This document shows positions 1-7,892 of a stretch of 64,000 nucleotides of DNA, one piece after another. The position numbers and the translations under genes were made by a program. Source of the DNA: Ensifer sp. MPMI2T (GTDB lineage Bacteria > Pseudomonadota > Alphaproteobacteria > Rhizobiales > Rhizobiaceae); assembly GCF_004827385.1 (NCBI RefSeq), contig NZ_SRXN01000012.1, positions 62,001 to 126,000 on the forward strand. The letters run 5' to 3'. The notes below the pieces were generated by a model. That model did not search any database. It was given only the letters and a program-made list of their open reading frames with translations, and was not told where the DNA came from. Positions within the stretch are counted from its first letter, which is position 1; every line of letters starts with the position of its first letter.

Positions 1-24
1 AATGGCGCGGCAGACCCGGCGCGC

Positions 25-504
25 TCAGTTTGCGGCCGGGATCAGGGAACCCTCGAGGCGGTCGCCCGGCTTTATGCCGAGTCGTTTCACTGTACCGGCG
101 TTGAGCTCGAGCACAAACGCCACCGGCTCACCGGAATCGATGATCGTTTCGGACAACGGCACCGCATTTTCATGAATCGTGCGAACCGTTCCATCGCGCG
201 CAACAAAGAGCATATCGAGCGGCAGGTAGGTGTTTTTCATCCACATCATCACCCGGCGCGTCTCGCCAAAATCGAACAGCATGCCATGATCCGGTGCCAT
301 CTGGCGACGGTACATGAGCCCCTGTTCGCGCTGGCCCGGATCGACCGCGAGTTCGACCGTCAGATCATGGGCGCCCGCGCCTGTCAAAAGACGGAGCTTG
401 TCGCGCCCAAAGGAAACGTCGGCGAACACCGCGGAAACGAATAGCGACAACAAAAAAAGCGCCGTGACGGCGCTTCTTGCAAATACGCGGAGAGACGAAA
501 CCAT
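25..504 (-). CDS. DUF192 family exported protein
   Basis: A 159-residue protein of the DUF192 family, small exported beta-rich proteins of unknown biochemical role. An N-terminal hydrophobic segment (about residues 9-28, ending AVFA) looks like a Sec signal peptide, so the mature domain should be periplasmic. The family core is visible in QREQGLMYRRQM, GMLFDFG and MMWMKNTYLPLDMLF, followed by a C-terminal VLELNAG segment. The open frame extends much further upstream, but the ATG at 504 is the sensible start: it lies just before the signal peptide, and it shares one base with the stop of the upstream cold-shock gene, so the two are probably cotranscribed and translationally coupled. Family assignment is firm; function is unknown. 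Confidence 0.9.
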   Translation of the reverse strand: MVSSLRVFARSAVTALFLLSLFVSAVFADVSFGRDKLRLLTGAGAHDLTVELAVDPGQREQGLMYRRQMAPDHGMLFDFGETRRVMMWMKNTYLPLDMLFVARDGTVRTIHENAVPLSETIIDSGEPVAFVLELNAGTVKRLGIKPGDRLEGSLIPAAN

Positions 505-1082
505 CAGTGCGACCGGTTGGTTGGCGTCGGGCCGTCGGGATGAATCTCCGCAGCCATAAGACCCTTTTCGCCGTCGCCGAAGCGAACCAGCACCACTTGC
601 CCGGGCCGCAGTTCCGTGAGCCCGAAACGGCGCAGCGTTTCCATGTGCACGAAGATGTCTTCGGTCCCCTCGCCCCGTGTCAGAAAGCCAAAACCTTTGG
701 TCCGGTTGAACCACTTGACGAGCACACGCTCCAAGCCGCTGGTCGGCGTGACCTGAACATGCGTTCTGACCGGCGGGAGCTGCGAAGGATGGACGGCGGT
801 CGACTGGTCCATGGAAAGAATGCGGAAAGCCTGGTATCCGCGGTCCCGTTTCTGAACAAGGGCGACGACACGCGCGCCCTCGAGAACGGTCTGATAGCCG
901 TCGCGCCGCAGGCAAGTAACGTGGAGCAATACGTCCTGCATTCCGTTGTCGGGCACAATGAAGCCGAAGCCCTTCGCAACGTCGAACCACTTGATAACGC
1001 CTGTAATTTCGATGAGGTCAAGGGCGTCATTGCCAAAGTCGTCATTGTGGATGACGTCTTTCGAAGATGTTCTATCCGCCAT
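504..1082 (-). CDS. Tandem cold-shock-domain protein
   Basis: A 192-residue protein with two cold-shock (OB-fold) domains, a fused form common in Rhizobiales. Domain 1 covers about residues 27-90, with KWFDVAKGFGFI (RNP1) and DVLLHV (RNP2). Domain 2 covers about residues 118-182, with KWFNRTKGFGFL and DIFVHM. A linker of roughly 27 residues rich in P, Q and V joins them. Such proteins bind single-stranded nucleic acid and probably act as RNA chaperones; cold induction cannot be judged from sequence. It starts from an ATG at 1082, divergent from the glyoxalase gene across about 194 bp, and its TGA overlaps the start of the DUF192 gene by one base. Confidence 0.93.
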   Translation of the reverse strand: MADRTSSKDVIHNDDFGNDALDLIEITGVIKWFDVAKGFGFIVPDNGMQDVLLHVTCLRRDGYQTVLEGARVVALVQKRDRGYQAFRILSMDQSTAVHPSQLPPVRTHVQVTPTSGLERVLVKWFNRTKGFGFLTRGEGTEDIFVHMETLRRFGLTELRPGQVVLVRFGDGEKGLMAAEIHPDGPTPTNRSH

Positions 1083-1276
1083 TCTCCCAGCCCCTCGTTT
1101 ACGCGCAACTCTTGATACGGTTAACTGATTCTTATTAACCAGAATAACATCGTCCCGCCGCGCATGCGCAAGTCCCTCGACATATTTTGGCCGGGGTCAT
1201 TTATGGGGACGCAGCCTTGCCTCTGGCTTGCTGCAGGCTAAGTATACGCCATATTCTCAGAAACAGGGACAACCCA

Positions 1277-1717
1277 ATGCGCTATCTGCACACGATGGTT
1301 CGTGTAAAGGACCTGGACAAGGCTCTTCACTTCTACTGCACGCTCTTCGGCCTCAAGGAAATCCGCCGGTACGAAAACGAAAAAGGCCGATTCACGCTGG
1401 TCTTTCTTGCCGCGCCTGGCGACCTCGACCAGGCCAAGGACGGAGGCTCCCCGTGCGTCGAACTCACCTATAACTGGGACACGGAGGACTACACCGGCGG
1501 CCGCAACTTCGGCCATCTCGCCTATGAAGTGGACGACATCTACGGCTTCTGCAAGCACCTGATGGACAATGGCGTGACCATCAATCGTCCTCCGCGCGAC
1601 GGGCACATGGCTTTTGTCCGCTCACCGGACGGAATTTCGATCGAGATCCTCCAGAAGGGCGAGCATCTGCCCGCGCAGGAGCCCTGGGCTTCGATGGCCA
1701 ATACGGGCAGCTGGTAA
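1277..1717 (+). CDS. gloA: Lactoylglutathione lyase (glyoxalase I, VOC family)
   Basis: A 146-residue single-domain glyoxalase I, converting the methylglyoxal-glutathione hemithioacetal to S-lactoylglutathione in the cytoplasm. The paired beta-alpha-beta-beta-beta modules are clear: [20 protein letters not shown] at the start and [12 protein letters not shown] in the second half. The early His (residue 5), the Glu in CVELTYN, the His of GHLAYEV and the Glu of ISIEIL are the expected metal ligands. The open frame starts 30 codons upstream, but the ATG at 1277 is the conserved family start. The gene stands alone, divergent from the cold-shock gene, and is followed by a terminator-like hairpin. 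Confidence 0.93.
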   Translation: MRYLHTMVRVKDLDKALHFYCTLFGLKEIRRYENEKGRFTLVFLAAPGDLDQAKDGGSPCVELTYNWDTEDYTGGRNFGHLAYEVDDIYGFCKHLMDNGVTINRPPRDGHMAFVRSPDGISIEILQKGEHLPAQEPWASMANTGSW

Positions 1718-2159
1718 GCTCCGCGCAATTTGGGCTGACTAGCGTCAAACCGTGCCGTCGGCTCGGTCCGTCTGGCACGGCAGCCAAGGCGAAGCGCCAA
1801 AGATCAGAACATCGACGAATGATCTTGGGCCCGGACAGGATGCCGGGCCTTTGCATATCTATTGTCAAGGCACAAAAAGGTTAGTGCAGGTTTACAAATT
1901 GCGCGATGTTCATTAACTTTGCGCACCAGACGTTGAAACGGGGCTCTGCTTCGCAATCAATTGCGGCGTCAAAGCCCTTTACTTGGCCTGACCTTTCCCG
2001 TGGTGTGGCTTTTGCTCACCGCGAGGAAAATGAGTTGTTTGTTCTGGAGCGATGTTTCGGAACTGAGACTTAATGCATGCGTGATGGCGAAAGCCTCCGA
2101 CGTGCACGGAGAGCGGGGATAAGACGTTGCAACATCTGGAGGGGAAATGCGCGTTCGGG
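1718..2159. other. Intergenic region between gloA and the DUF882 lipoprotein
   Basis: This stretch holds the gloA terminator-like hairpin and, further right, the presumed promoter region of the next gene. I see no convincing ORF here. An ATG at 2147 with a good ribosome site (GGAGGGG) opens only a short frame that is out of phase with the downstream gene. Confidence 0.4.
1828..1852 (+). terminator. Putative rho-independent terminator after gloA
   Basis: A perfect 7-bp GC stem, GGCCCGG (1828-1834) with CCGGGCC (1843-1849), closes an 8-nt loop and is followed by a short TTT run. It lies about 110 bp past the gloA stop. The T tract is weak, so the strength of termination is uncertain. Confidence 0.5.
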
Positions 2160-3458
2160 ATGTTCGGACGCGCGGCCGCATTATCCGTATCATTGTTTGC
2201 ATTGGCAGCTTGCATGTCGTCGACTGGCGACGAGGCCGCTTCCCTGAAGCCGCAACAATCGGCGACACCATCTGAGACCGAAGGCAGTGCCGGCGAGGAG
2301 CAAGTCGCGAACAACTCCGGACTTGCTGCGCCGCAAGCCGCGGGCGTTGCTGCCCAGGCAGATCCAGCGGCGCCACAGCAGTCGCTGACGATGCAGAGCA
2401 CCGGCCTGCGCGCCACCTCGTCCAGCATTTATGGGCAAACACCTACGACCACGGCTGATGGCCAAACGGATGCCAACCAGGCGGCGGGCGCAGCGCCCGG
2501 CAACTCCATCCTGCCGCAACCAACAGCGGTGAACGCGACAAACAACAGCCTCTTCAGCAACGGGCAAACCACTGTCGAGCCTCCCGCTCCGTCGCAACAG
2601 GGCGCCAGCAACGAGACGCCAGCGGCGGCGCAGACCGTCGCAGACACGGCTGCGAGCGCAACAGCGGCCGGAAACGACCTTCCGCTCGTCGTTCCGCTGC
2701 CGCTCAGCGCACAAGCGGCATTGTCCGGTAAAATGCCGGTCGAACTGCAGCCGGTAGAAGTTGCCTCCGTGGATCCAGCGACGCTTCAGAAAGCGAATTC
2801 CGGTCAACCTGTCGATCCGGCGAAAAGAGAGAGCGAGACACAGCAAACGGCCAAGACCTGGACGCTCGCGAGCCTCTTTGCGCCGAAGCGAAAACAGAAG
2901 CCGCGCGCCGACGGCGAACGCACTGTCGGGCAGACGGAAAAGAAGACCATCACGGCCAGCAATGCGAGCAAGCCGCAAGTCGCCTCGCTCGCCTACACCT
3001 CGTTGCCTGGCGTCAACATGAATCCGCTTTTCAGCATGGAGCATGAAGATCACGTCGCCGACGAGGAGGACGCACCGGTCGAAACGGCAGCGCTATCCGG
3101 TCTCGCCCGTCTCGCACCGAGCGGCCTCATTCTGCAGACGGAGAGGGTAGAAACCGGCTGCTTCAAGCCGGAACTTCTCGGAATGTTGAAGACGGTCGAG
3201 CGGCACTACGGACAGAAGGTCATGGTGACCTCCGGACTGAGGGCGATCAAGGTCAACCGGAAACGCCAGTCTCTCCACACGCGATGCGAAGCCGCCGACA
3301 TTCAGGTCAAGGGTGTCAACAAGTGGGAACTCGCGAGCTTCCTGCGCAGCATTCCGGGCCGCGGCGGCGTCGGCACCTATTGCCATACGGAATCGGTTCA
3401 CATCGATATCGGTCCCGAGCGGGACTGGAACTGGCGCTGCCGCCGGCGCAAGGGCTGA
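2160..3458 (+). CDS. Lipoprotein with C-terminal DUF882/peptidase M15-like domain
   Basis: About 432 residues. The N-terminus has a hydrophobic stretch ending in the lipobox LAAC, predicting a lipid-anchored, cell-envelope protein. Residues about 25-320 are low-complexity (A, Q, T, S, P rich) and probably disordered. The last 110 residues form a DUF882/YcbK-like peptidase M15 domain: TSGLRAIKVNRKR, HTRCEAADIQ and SVHIDIGPERDWNWRC contain the His/Asp/His set expected for the zinc site. The family acts on peptidoglycan or related envelope substrates. A TTG at 2127 would add 11 residues before the signal peptide; the ATG at 2160 gives a better signal peptide, although the strongest ribosome site (GGAGGGG) sits about 16 nt upstream, so the start is uncertain. 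Confidence 0.82.
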   Translation: MFGRAAALSVSLFALAACMSSTGDEAASLKPQQSATPSETEGSAGEEQVANNSGLAAPQAAGVAAQADPAAPQQSLTMQSTGLRATSSSIYGQTPTTTADGQTDANQAAGAAPGNSILPQPTAVNATNNSLFSNGQTTVEPPAPSQQGASNETPAAAQTVADTAASATAAGNDLPLVVPLPLSAQAALSGKMPVELQPVEVASVDPATLQKANSGQPVDPAKRESETQQTAKTWTLASLFAPKRKQKPRADGERTVGQTEKKTITASNASKPQVASLAYTSLPGVNMNPLFSMEHEDHVADEEDAPVETAALSGLARLAPSGLILQTERVETGCFKPELLGMLKTVERHYGQKVMVTSGLRAIKVNRKRQSLHTRCEAADIQVKGVNKWELASFLRSIPGRGGVGTYCHTESVHIDIGPERDWNWRCRRRKG

Positions 3459-3556
3459 CGGCTGCCGAACAGTGAGGTGCCAAAAGCGCTGATCGAGCGT
3501 GAAGAAGGCTCGTTCGAACGCGCTGTCATTTTTTTGAGAAAAATGAATTTAGCCGC

Positions 3557-3585
3557 TTGCGGGAATCCAAAGGCCTCTCTATAAG
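3557..3585 (+). promoter_or_regulatory. Sigma70-type promoter of tRNA-Glu copy 1
   Basis: TTGCGG (3557-3562), a 17-nt spacer and TATAAG (3580-3585) end 15 nt before the tRNA. The same arrangement occurs before the copies at 3850 and 18396, which supports its function. Confidence 0.7.
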
Positions 3586-3599
3586 CCACCTCGTCTTGG

Positions 3600-3675
3600 G
3601 CGCCCATCGTCTAGCGGTCTAGGACGCCGCCCTTTCACGGCGGAAACACGGGTTCGAGTCCCGTTGGGCGTGCCA
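3600..3675 (+). tRNA. tRNA-Glu (UUC)
   Basis: A cloverleaf is readable by eye: a 7-bp acceptor stem (GCGCCCA with TGGGCGT, first pair G-U), anticodon stem CCGCC/GGCGG around loop CTTTCAC giving anticodon TTC, a T arm with GGTTCGAGTCC, and an encoded CCA end. It is identical to the copies at 3850-3925 and 18396-18471. Confidence 0.96.
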
Positions 3676-3806
3676 TTCCTTCTTCGATATAGTTACCAGA
3701 TACTTCAGGACTGCGAAATCGCATCGCGTTTATGCTTGTCTGAAGCAGACGGGAAACTTTCAAGAACTTTTCCGCAAGAAAAATCGATTTGGCGACAGCT
3801 GATCAC

Positions 3807-3835
3807 TTGCGGGAACCCAAAGGCTTCTCTATAAG
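3807..3835 (+). promoter_or_regulatory. Sigma70-type promoter of tRNA-Glu copy 2
   Basis: TTGCGG (3807-3812), 17-nt spacer, TATAAG (3830-3835). It differs from the copy-1 promoter by only a few spacer bases. Confidence 0.7.
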
Positions 3836-3849
3836 CCACCTCGTCTTGG

Positions 3850-3925
3850 GCGCCCATCGTCTAGCGGTCTAGGACGCCGCCCTTTCACGGCGGAAACACG
3901 GGTTCGAGTCCCGTTGGGCGTGCCA
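3850..3925 (+). tRNA. tRNA-Glu (UUC), second copy
   Basis: The same 76-nt sequence as the tRNA at 3600, with the same anticodon TTC and encoded CCA. The preceding 45 bp are also duplicated, so the unit is a direct repeat with a period of 250 bp. Confidence 0.96.
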
Positions 3926-3995
3926 CTATCCTTATTTATCAAAAGCTTAGATACGTGCCCCGGACGTCGCTCGTCAGCGAAATGTTTAGCACGAG

Positions 3996-5825
3996 CTAAG
4001 TGGCATCGATTCCCACGGTCAATTCCAAAACACTACCTTGTAGATTGTGGAGGCGCGCGTAAAGACCGCCTGGACGGTGCGCAAGTTCCTCGTGCGTCCC
4101 CTCCTCAACGACCATGCCCTCCTTCATCACGACGATCTTGTCAGCATTAACGACGGTGGAGAGCCGGTGGGCGATGACGATGACAGTGCGGCCGCTCATC
4201 GCTTGATCGAGTGCCTTCTGGACAGCCGCTTCCGATTCGGTATCAAGGGCCGAGGTGGCCTCGTCCAGGAGCAGGATTGGCGCGTTGCGTAGGAGCGCAC
4301 GGGCGATCGAGAGGCGCTGGCGCTGGCCGCCGGAAAGGGTCATGCCCTGTTCGCCGACGGGCGTATCGTAGCCCTGTGGCTGCGCTAGGATGAAATCATG
4401 CGCATGGGCAAGCCGCGCCGCTTCTTCGACTTCCGCATCCGTCGCTTCCGGTCGGCCGTAGCGGATGTTGTCGCGGATTGAACCTTCGAAGAGGTAAGCC
4501 TGTTGCGAGACATAGGCGAGTCCGCTGCGCAGAGACTGCTTGGTAACGGTTGCTACGTCTTGCCCGTCGATCACGATCGCGCCCGACTGCGGATCGTAGA
4601 AGCGCGGAATGAGGCTGATGATCGTCGACTTGCCTGCGCCGGATGGACCAACGAGCGCGGTCGTCTTGCCACCCTCCGCACGGAAGCTGACCCCCCTTAG
4701 GATCTCCTCGCCATCGCCATAGGAGAACCGCACGTCGCGAAACTCGACGGTCGCTTCGCTGAAGGTCAGCTCCGTGGCGCCCGGCAGGTCTCGCTGATGC
4801 GGAACCGTGTCCAGAATTTCATAAAGCATGCGGGCGTTGACAGCAGCGCGCTCCAGCGACAGCTGTAGGCGAGCTAAGCGCCGGGCCGGATCGTAGGCCA
4901 TGAGAAGTGCGGTTACAAAGGCAAACAAGGCACCCGGGGGCACGTTGCCGTAGATCGTGCGGAGAGCGGCATAGGCCAGCACGCTCGAGATCGCCAGCCC
5001 TGCGAAGGTCTCCGTCAATGGCGCCGTCCGCTCGCTCAAGCGTGCGATGCGGTTGGCGCGGCTTTCCGCGCGTCCGATGATCCCCTCGACCTTGCGGCGC
5101 AACTCATCTTCCATCGTGAAGGCTTTGACGATGGAAATGCCTTGAATGGTTTCCTGCACCGCGCCTAGCACGCTGCTGTTGGCCTCGACTGCTTCGCGCG
5201 TCGCCAGACGCAGCCGCCTGGAAAGGTAGCGAAGCCCGAGCAGCAACGGTGGGGCCACGAGAAAGATGATAAGCGACAACAGCCAGTCCTTGCTGACCAT
5301 GACGGCGACGAGACCGATCAAAGTCAGGAGATCGCGAGCGATCGACGTGACTGTCATGTTGAGCACGTCGCGGATGCCGGCGACATTCTGGTTGATCTTG
5401 GCGGTGAGCTGTGCCGAGCGCTTCTCCTGAAAATAGCCAACGCTCAGCGCCATTAGATGCACATAAAGCCGGCGCTTGTAGCGTGCGACAATACTGTTGC
5501 CGATTTTTGATAAAGTGACGGCTTGTCCATAAGTCGCCAAGCCTCTCAGCACGAAAGCAGCAAAAATCGAAAAGCAGATAAGAAGAACCGTGTCGCCGCG
5601 CCTGTTGGCGAAAGCTTCGTTGACCACAGTTTCGCTGATCCAGGCGATAAAGCCCGTCGTCGCAGCCACGACCATCAGGCAGGCAACGGCAAAGGCGTAG
5701 CCGCGGATATGGTCGCGGCCGTTTTCGGTAATGACGCGCTTTAGGACCCCAGTGGTCGTTTCGGAATCGACCTCGCGCTGTTTTCGATCCTTGACGTTCA
5801 AAAAGCCGTCCCTGCTACCATCCAT
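3996..5825 (-). CDS. msbA: MsbA-type ABC exporter (fused permease-ATPase)
   Basis: A 609-residue half-transporter that should work as a homodimer in the inner membrane, flipping a lipid-linked glycan or lipid A-like substrate. The N-terminal half (about residues 38-330) has six hydrophobic segments and the typical IVKAFTMEDE helix. The ATPase follows: Walker A GPSGAGKST (near residue 392), signature LSGGQRQR (near 496), Walker B LLLDEATSALD and the AHRLST switch His. It is the first gene of the polysaccharide cluster, which suggests export of the cluster's product rather than general lipid A transport. It may be the MsbA2-type protein described in Sinorhizobium; that link is from memory. The family is certain, the substrate inferred. 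Confidence 0.9.
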   Translation of the reverse strand: MDGSRDGFLNVKDRKQREVDSETTTGVLKRVITENGRDHIRGYAFAVACLMVVAATTGFIAWISETVVNEAFANRRGDTVLLICFSIFAAFVLRGLATYGQAVTLSKIGNSIVARYKRRLYVHLMALSVGYFQEKRSAQLTAKINQNVAGIRDVLNMTVTSIARDLLTLIGLVAVMVSKDWLLSLIIFLVAPPLLLGLRYLSRRLRLATREAVEANSSVLGAVQETIQGISIVKAFTMEDELRRKVEGIIGRAESRANRIARLSERTAPLTETFAGLAISSVLAYAALRTIYGNVPPGALFAFVTALLMAYDPARRLARLQLSLERAAVNARMLYEILDTVPHQRDLPGATELTFSEATVEFRDVRFSYGDGEEILRGVSFRAEGGKTTALVGPSGAGKSTIISLIPRFYDPQSGAIVIDGQDVATVTKQSLRSGLAYVSQQAYLFEGSIRDNIRYGRPEATDAEVEEAARLAHAHDFILAQPQGYDTPVGEQGMTLSGGQRQRLSIARALLRNAPILLLDEATSALDTESEAAVQKALDQAMSGRTVIVIAHRLSTVVNADKIVVMKEGMVVEEGTHEELAHRPGGLYARLHNLQGSVLELTVGIDAT

Positions 5826-6073
5826 GGCGTCCTGTGCACTGGCACTGCCCTGGGTCTCTATAGTGCCACACAGCAGTTTTGGCGAGTCTTAGCGGAGCCC
5901 ATTGCTCAGCCCTCGCAAGCGGCGTTCCTTAGCTGCAACACCAAAGTCGCTTGGCACGGGCCAGCGAAAGGGGCGCTCCTATTATTGAATCCTGGATCCC
6001 AAGAAGCAGACCGGCATCTGCGTCGAGGATCTGGTGGCGGGCACTCGCACTGTCGACACCTTGAGTGCGATGA

Positions 6074-7150
6074 TTACGTCAGGCTTGCAATATCATCGAA
6101 CATCGCTTTCGCGTCTCGCCTTGCCTTCTGAACGTAAGCTGCAACAGCAAAATTGTCGGCTTCCTTCCAGTCCTCTACCGCACGAAAGGCTGCTTTCGGA
6201 TCGTCGGTCAGGAACCGTGCAACTCCGGCATCAGTCAACAAGCCTTTCATTTTGGACGTATTCGATGACATTGCAGCAAAGGGCGTATCTGACAGCATCG
6301 ACATGCACACCGCGTGGAAGCGTCCAGCTACGACAGCTCTCGAAGTGGCAATCCGCGAAAGTATCTGCGCGGACGAAAGAGGCTTGTTCAACTCGTGAAT
6401 CATCTTCATGCGTCTGAGCATCTGCGGTTTAAACAACGATTTTTTTAATATTCGAAATGCTGTGATCTTTCTTGGAAGAGGAGGAGGCGGCCGGGCTACG
6501 CGTCCCGTGCTGATAAATACGAATTCCGGTGATAGCGCATTCGCCATAAACGGATTGTTAGGTTCCGATGTTTCGAGGTGAAGAAAGGAGACGTTCTCCC
6601 TCAACAGGGCTTCTTCCAGCGCACGTTGTCCGACGACCCGGTTTGCATTGTCAGTGACGACTATCTTGGCCCCCCTCGGCGCCGATTGGAAAACACGCAT
6701 GACTTCACTCGACAACGTGAGGTCTGGAACGACTTCAACTCTCAGGCCGGTCTCTCGCGCTTCCTGCGCGCTAATAGACTCCCTGACATAGACCCTATCG
6801 AAAGCCTGGCAGGCGGTTGCAATATCGCTGCCGTTTCGGTCAAAGACGCTGTTTATAAGAACGCTTGGTACACCGGCATCACGACAGAATGGTCCGACTT
6901 CAGCCAGAGCCTTGGCCTGCCTGCTGGCATCGTGAAGAGTTCCCTCGCCATTGACGATTACAATATCCGCAGCGCGCATCGTGGCAATCAGGCCTTGATG
7001 CTCTCGCCAGTCGGTATGAACCGAGGCGGATGCGGAGATCCGGATGCCTGCCGATGCCGCCAATCGGGCTATCTGACTGACAACAACGCGACATCCCAGA
7101 TGGGCTTTCGTGGATGTGTCGTTGATGAGAACTGCAGTCTTCAAGTGCAT
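6074..7150 (-). CDS. Polysaccharide pyruvyl transferase family protein
   Basis: A 358-residue protein of the polysaccharide pyruvyl transferase (WcaK/CsaB-like) family, which adds pyruvate ketals to surface glycans from phosphoenolpyruvate. Visible hallmarks are VNGEGTLHD near residue 67, YVRESISAQEA followed by VVPDLTLSS in the middle, and the C-terminal VVAGRFHAVCMSML block carrying the conserved Arg/His. The ATG at 7150 is followed by a clean hydrophobic start. It points the same way as msbA, 248 bp upstream of it. The exact sugar target is unknown. Confidence 0.85.
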   Translation of the reverse strand: MHLKTAVLINDTSTKAHLGCRVVVSQIARLAASAGIRISASASVHTDWREHQGLIATMRAADIVIVNGEGTLHDASRQAKALAEVGPFCRDAGVPSVLINSVFDRNGSDIATACQAFDRVYVRESISAQEARETGLRVEVVPDLTLSSEVMRVFQSAPRGAKIVVTDNANRVVGQRALEEALLRENVSFLHLETSEPNNPFMANALSPEFVFISTGRVARPPPPLPRKITAFRILKKSLFKPQMLRRMKMIHELNKPLSSAQILSRIATSRAVVAGRFHAVCMSMLSDTPFAAMSSNTSKMKGLLTDAGVARFLTDDPKAAFRAVEDWKEADNFAVAAYVQKARRDAKAMFDDIASLT

Positions 7151-7406
7151 TTTTCCTAGTCAAGCCAACCTGTCGTTCTTTGGAATGACGAGCGTCTGCG
7201 GGAAAAATCGGCAAGCTGTTGATGAATTTACTGCTCATAGGCGAGCACTGCTCCGCGAGATCCGCCGGCGGCTCCAAGATTCGAGCGGCAGCACTCGCAT
7301 CCCATTAGCTTCGTGCGAGCTGGGATCGGCAGTGATCATTCTTCAGAACCAGTATCAGTTCTCTGAGAGAGTGTTCGGAAATTTCGGGCTGCAGCAGCAA
7401 TACGAA

Positions 7407-7703
7407 CTAGCGCCACTGGCGATAGTGCGACCCCGACAATGGCCTACCCTCAATCGGTGAAATCGTGGTCGTCGGACCATGCTCTGCCCAGCTCAGAATT
7501 GCATCAGCCTCGGCATGCATCCTTGCTCTGACCTCGGCCCGCTCAACTTCACTGGAAGCGGATTGCAGCGGCATGCGTTCAAGTGCACTGAGAACGTCAT
7601 GCTTCAGGTCAGCAAAAGAGTTGTCCCTGACCTTACTGGTTACAAGGACTCTTACCAGAAACTCGAGGGTCGCGACCCGCAGCCGGTCATCGTCGATATG
7701 CAA
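7407..7703 (-). CDS. Small hypothetical protein
   Basis: A 98-residue ORF with a TTG start at 7703 behind a purine-rich ribosome site (GGACGGAAG). The composition is natural: amphipathic helices such as LEFLVRVLVTSKVRD and VERAEVRARMHAEADAIL. No domain is recognised. It lies between the acyltransferase and pyruvyl transferase genes on the same strand, which supports its being a real small gene. A shadow ORF cannot be excluded. Confidence 0.5.
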   Translation of the reverse strand: MHIDDDRLRVATLEFLVRVLVTSKVRDNSFADLKHDVLSALERMPLQSASSEVERAEVRARMHAEADAILSWAEHGPTTTISPIEGRPLSGSHYRQWR

Positions 7704-7892
7704 ACTTCCGTCCCCGGTGATTGCACTTCTGCTGGTAGATTAACAGCAGCGTTTATCGTTTGCAATTTAAACTCGCAGTCTTGATGGGTGCAATCAGCCC
7801 TTAGATGACCGAGACGGGCCCCCATTCGTCGACTATCGGACGACAAACACGCACACGAGTACCATTTCAGCTCGTTCTTTGAGGAAGGACGA

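Noticed and set aside
2190..3053. A minus-strand frame of 287 codons opposite the DUF882 lipoprotein gene
   Set aside because: It is a shadow of a low-complexity coding region, Arg-rich with no domain or ribosome site.
6034..7159. Plus-strand frames opposite the pyruvyl transferase gene
   Set aside because: No domain; the minus-strand frame has clear family motifs.
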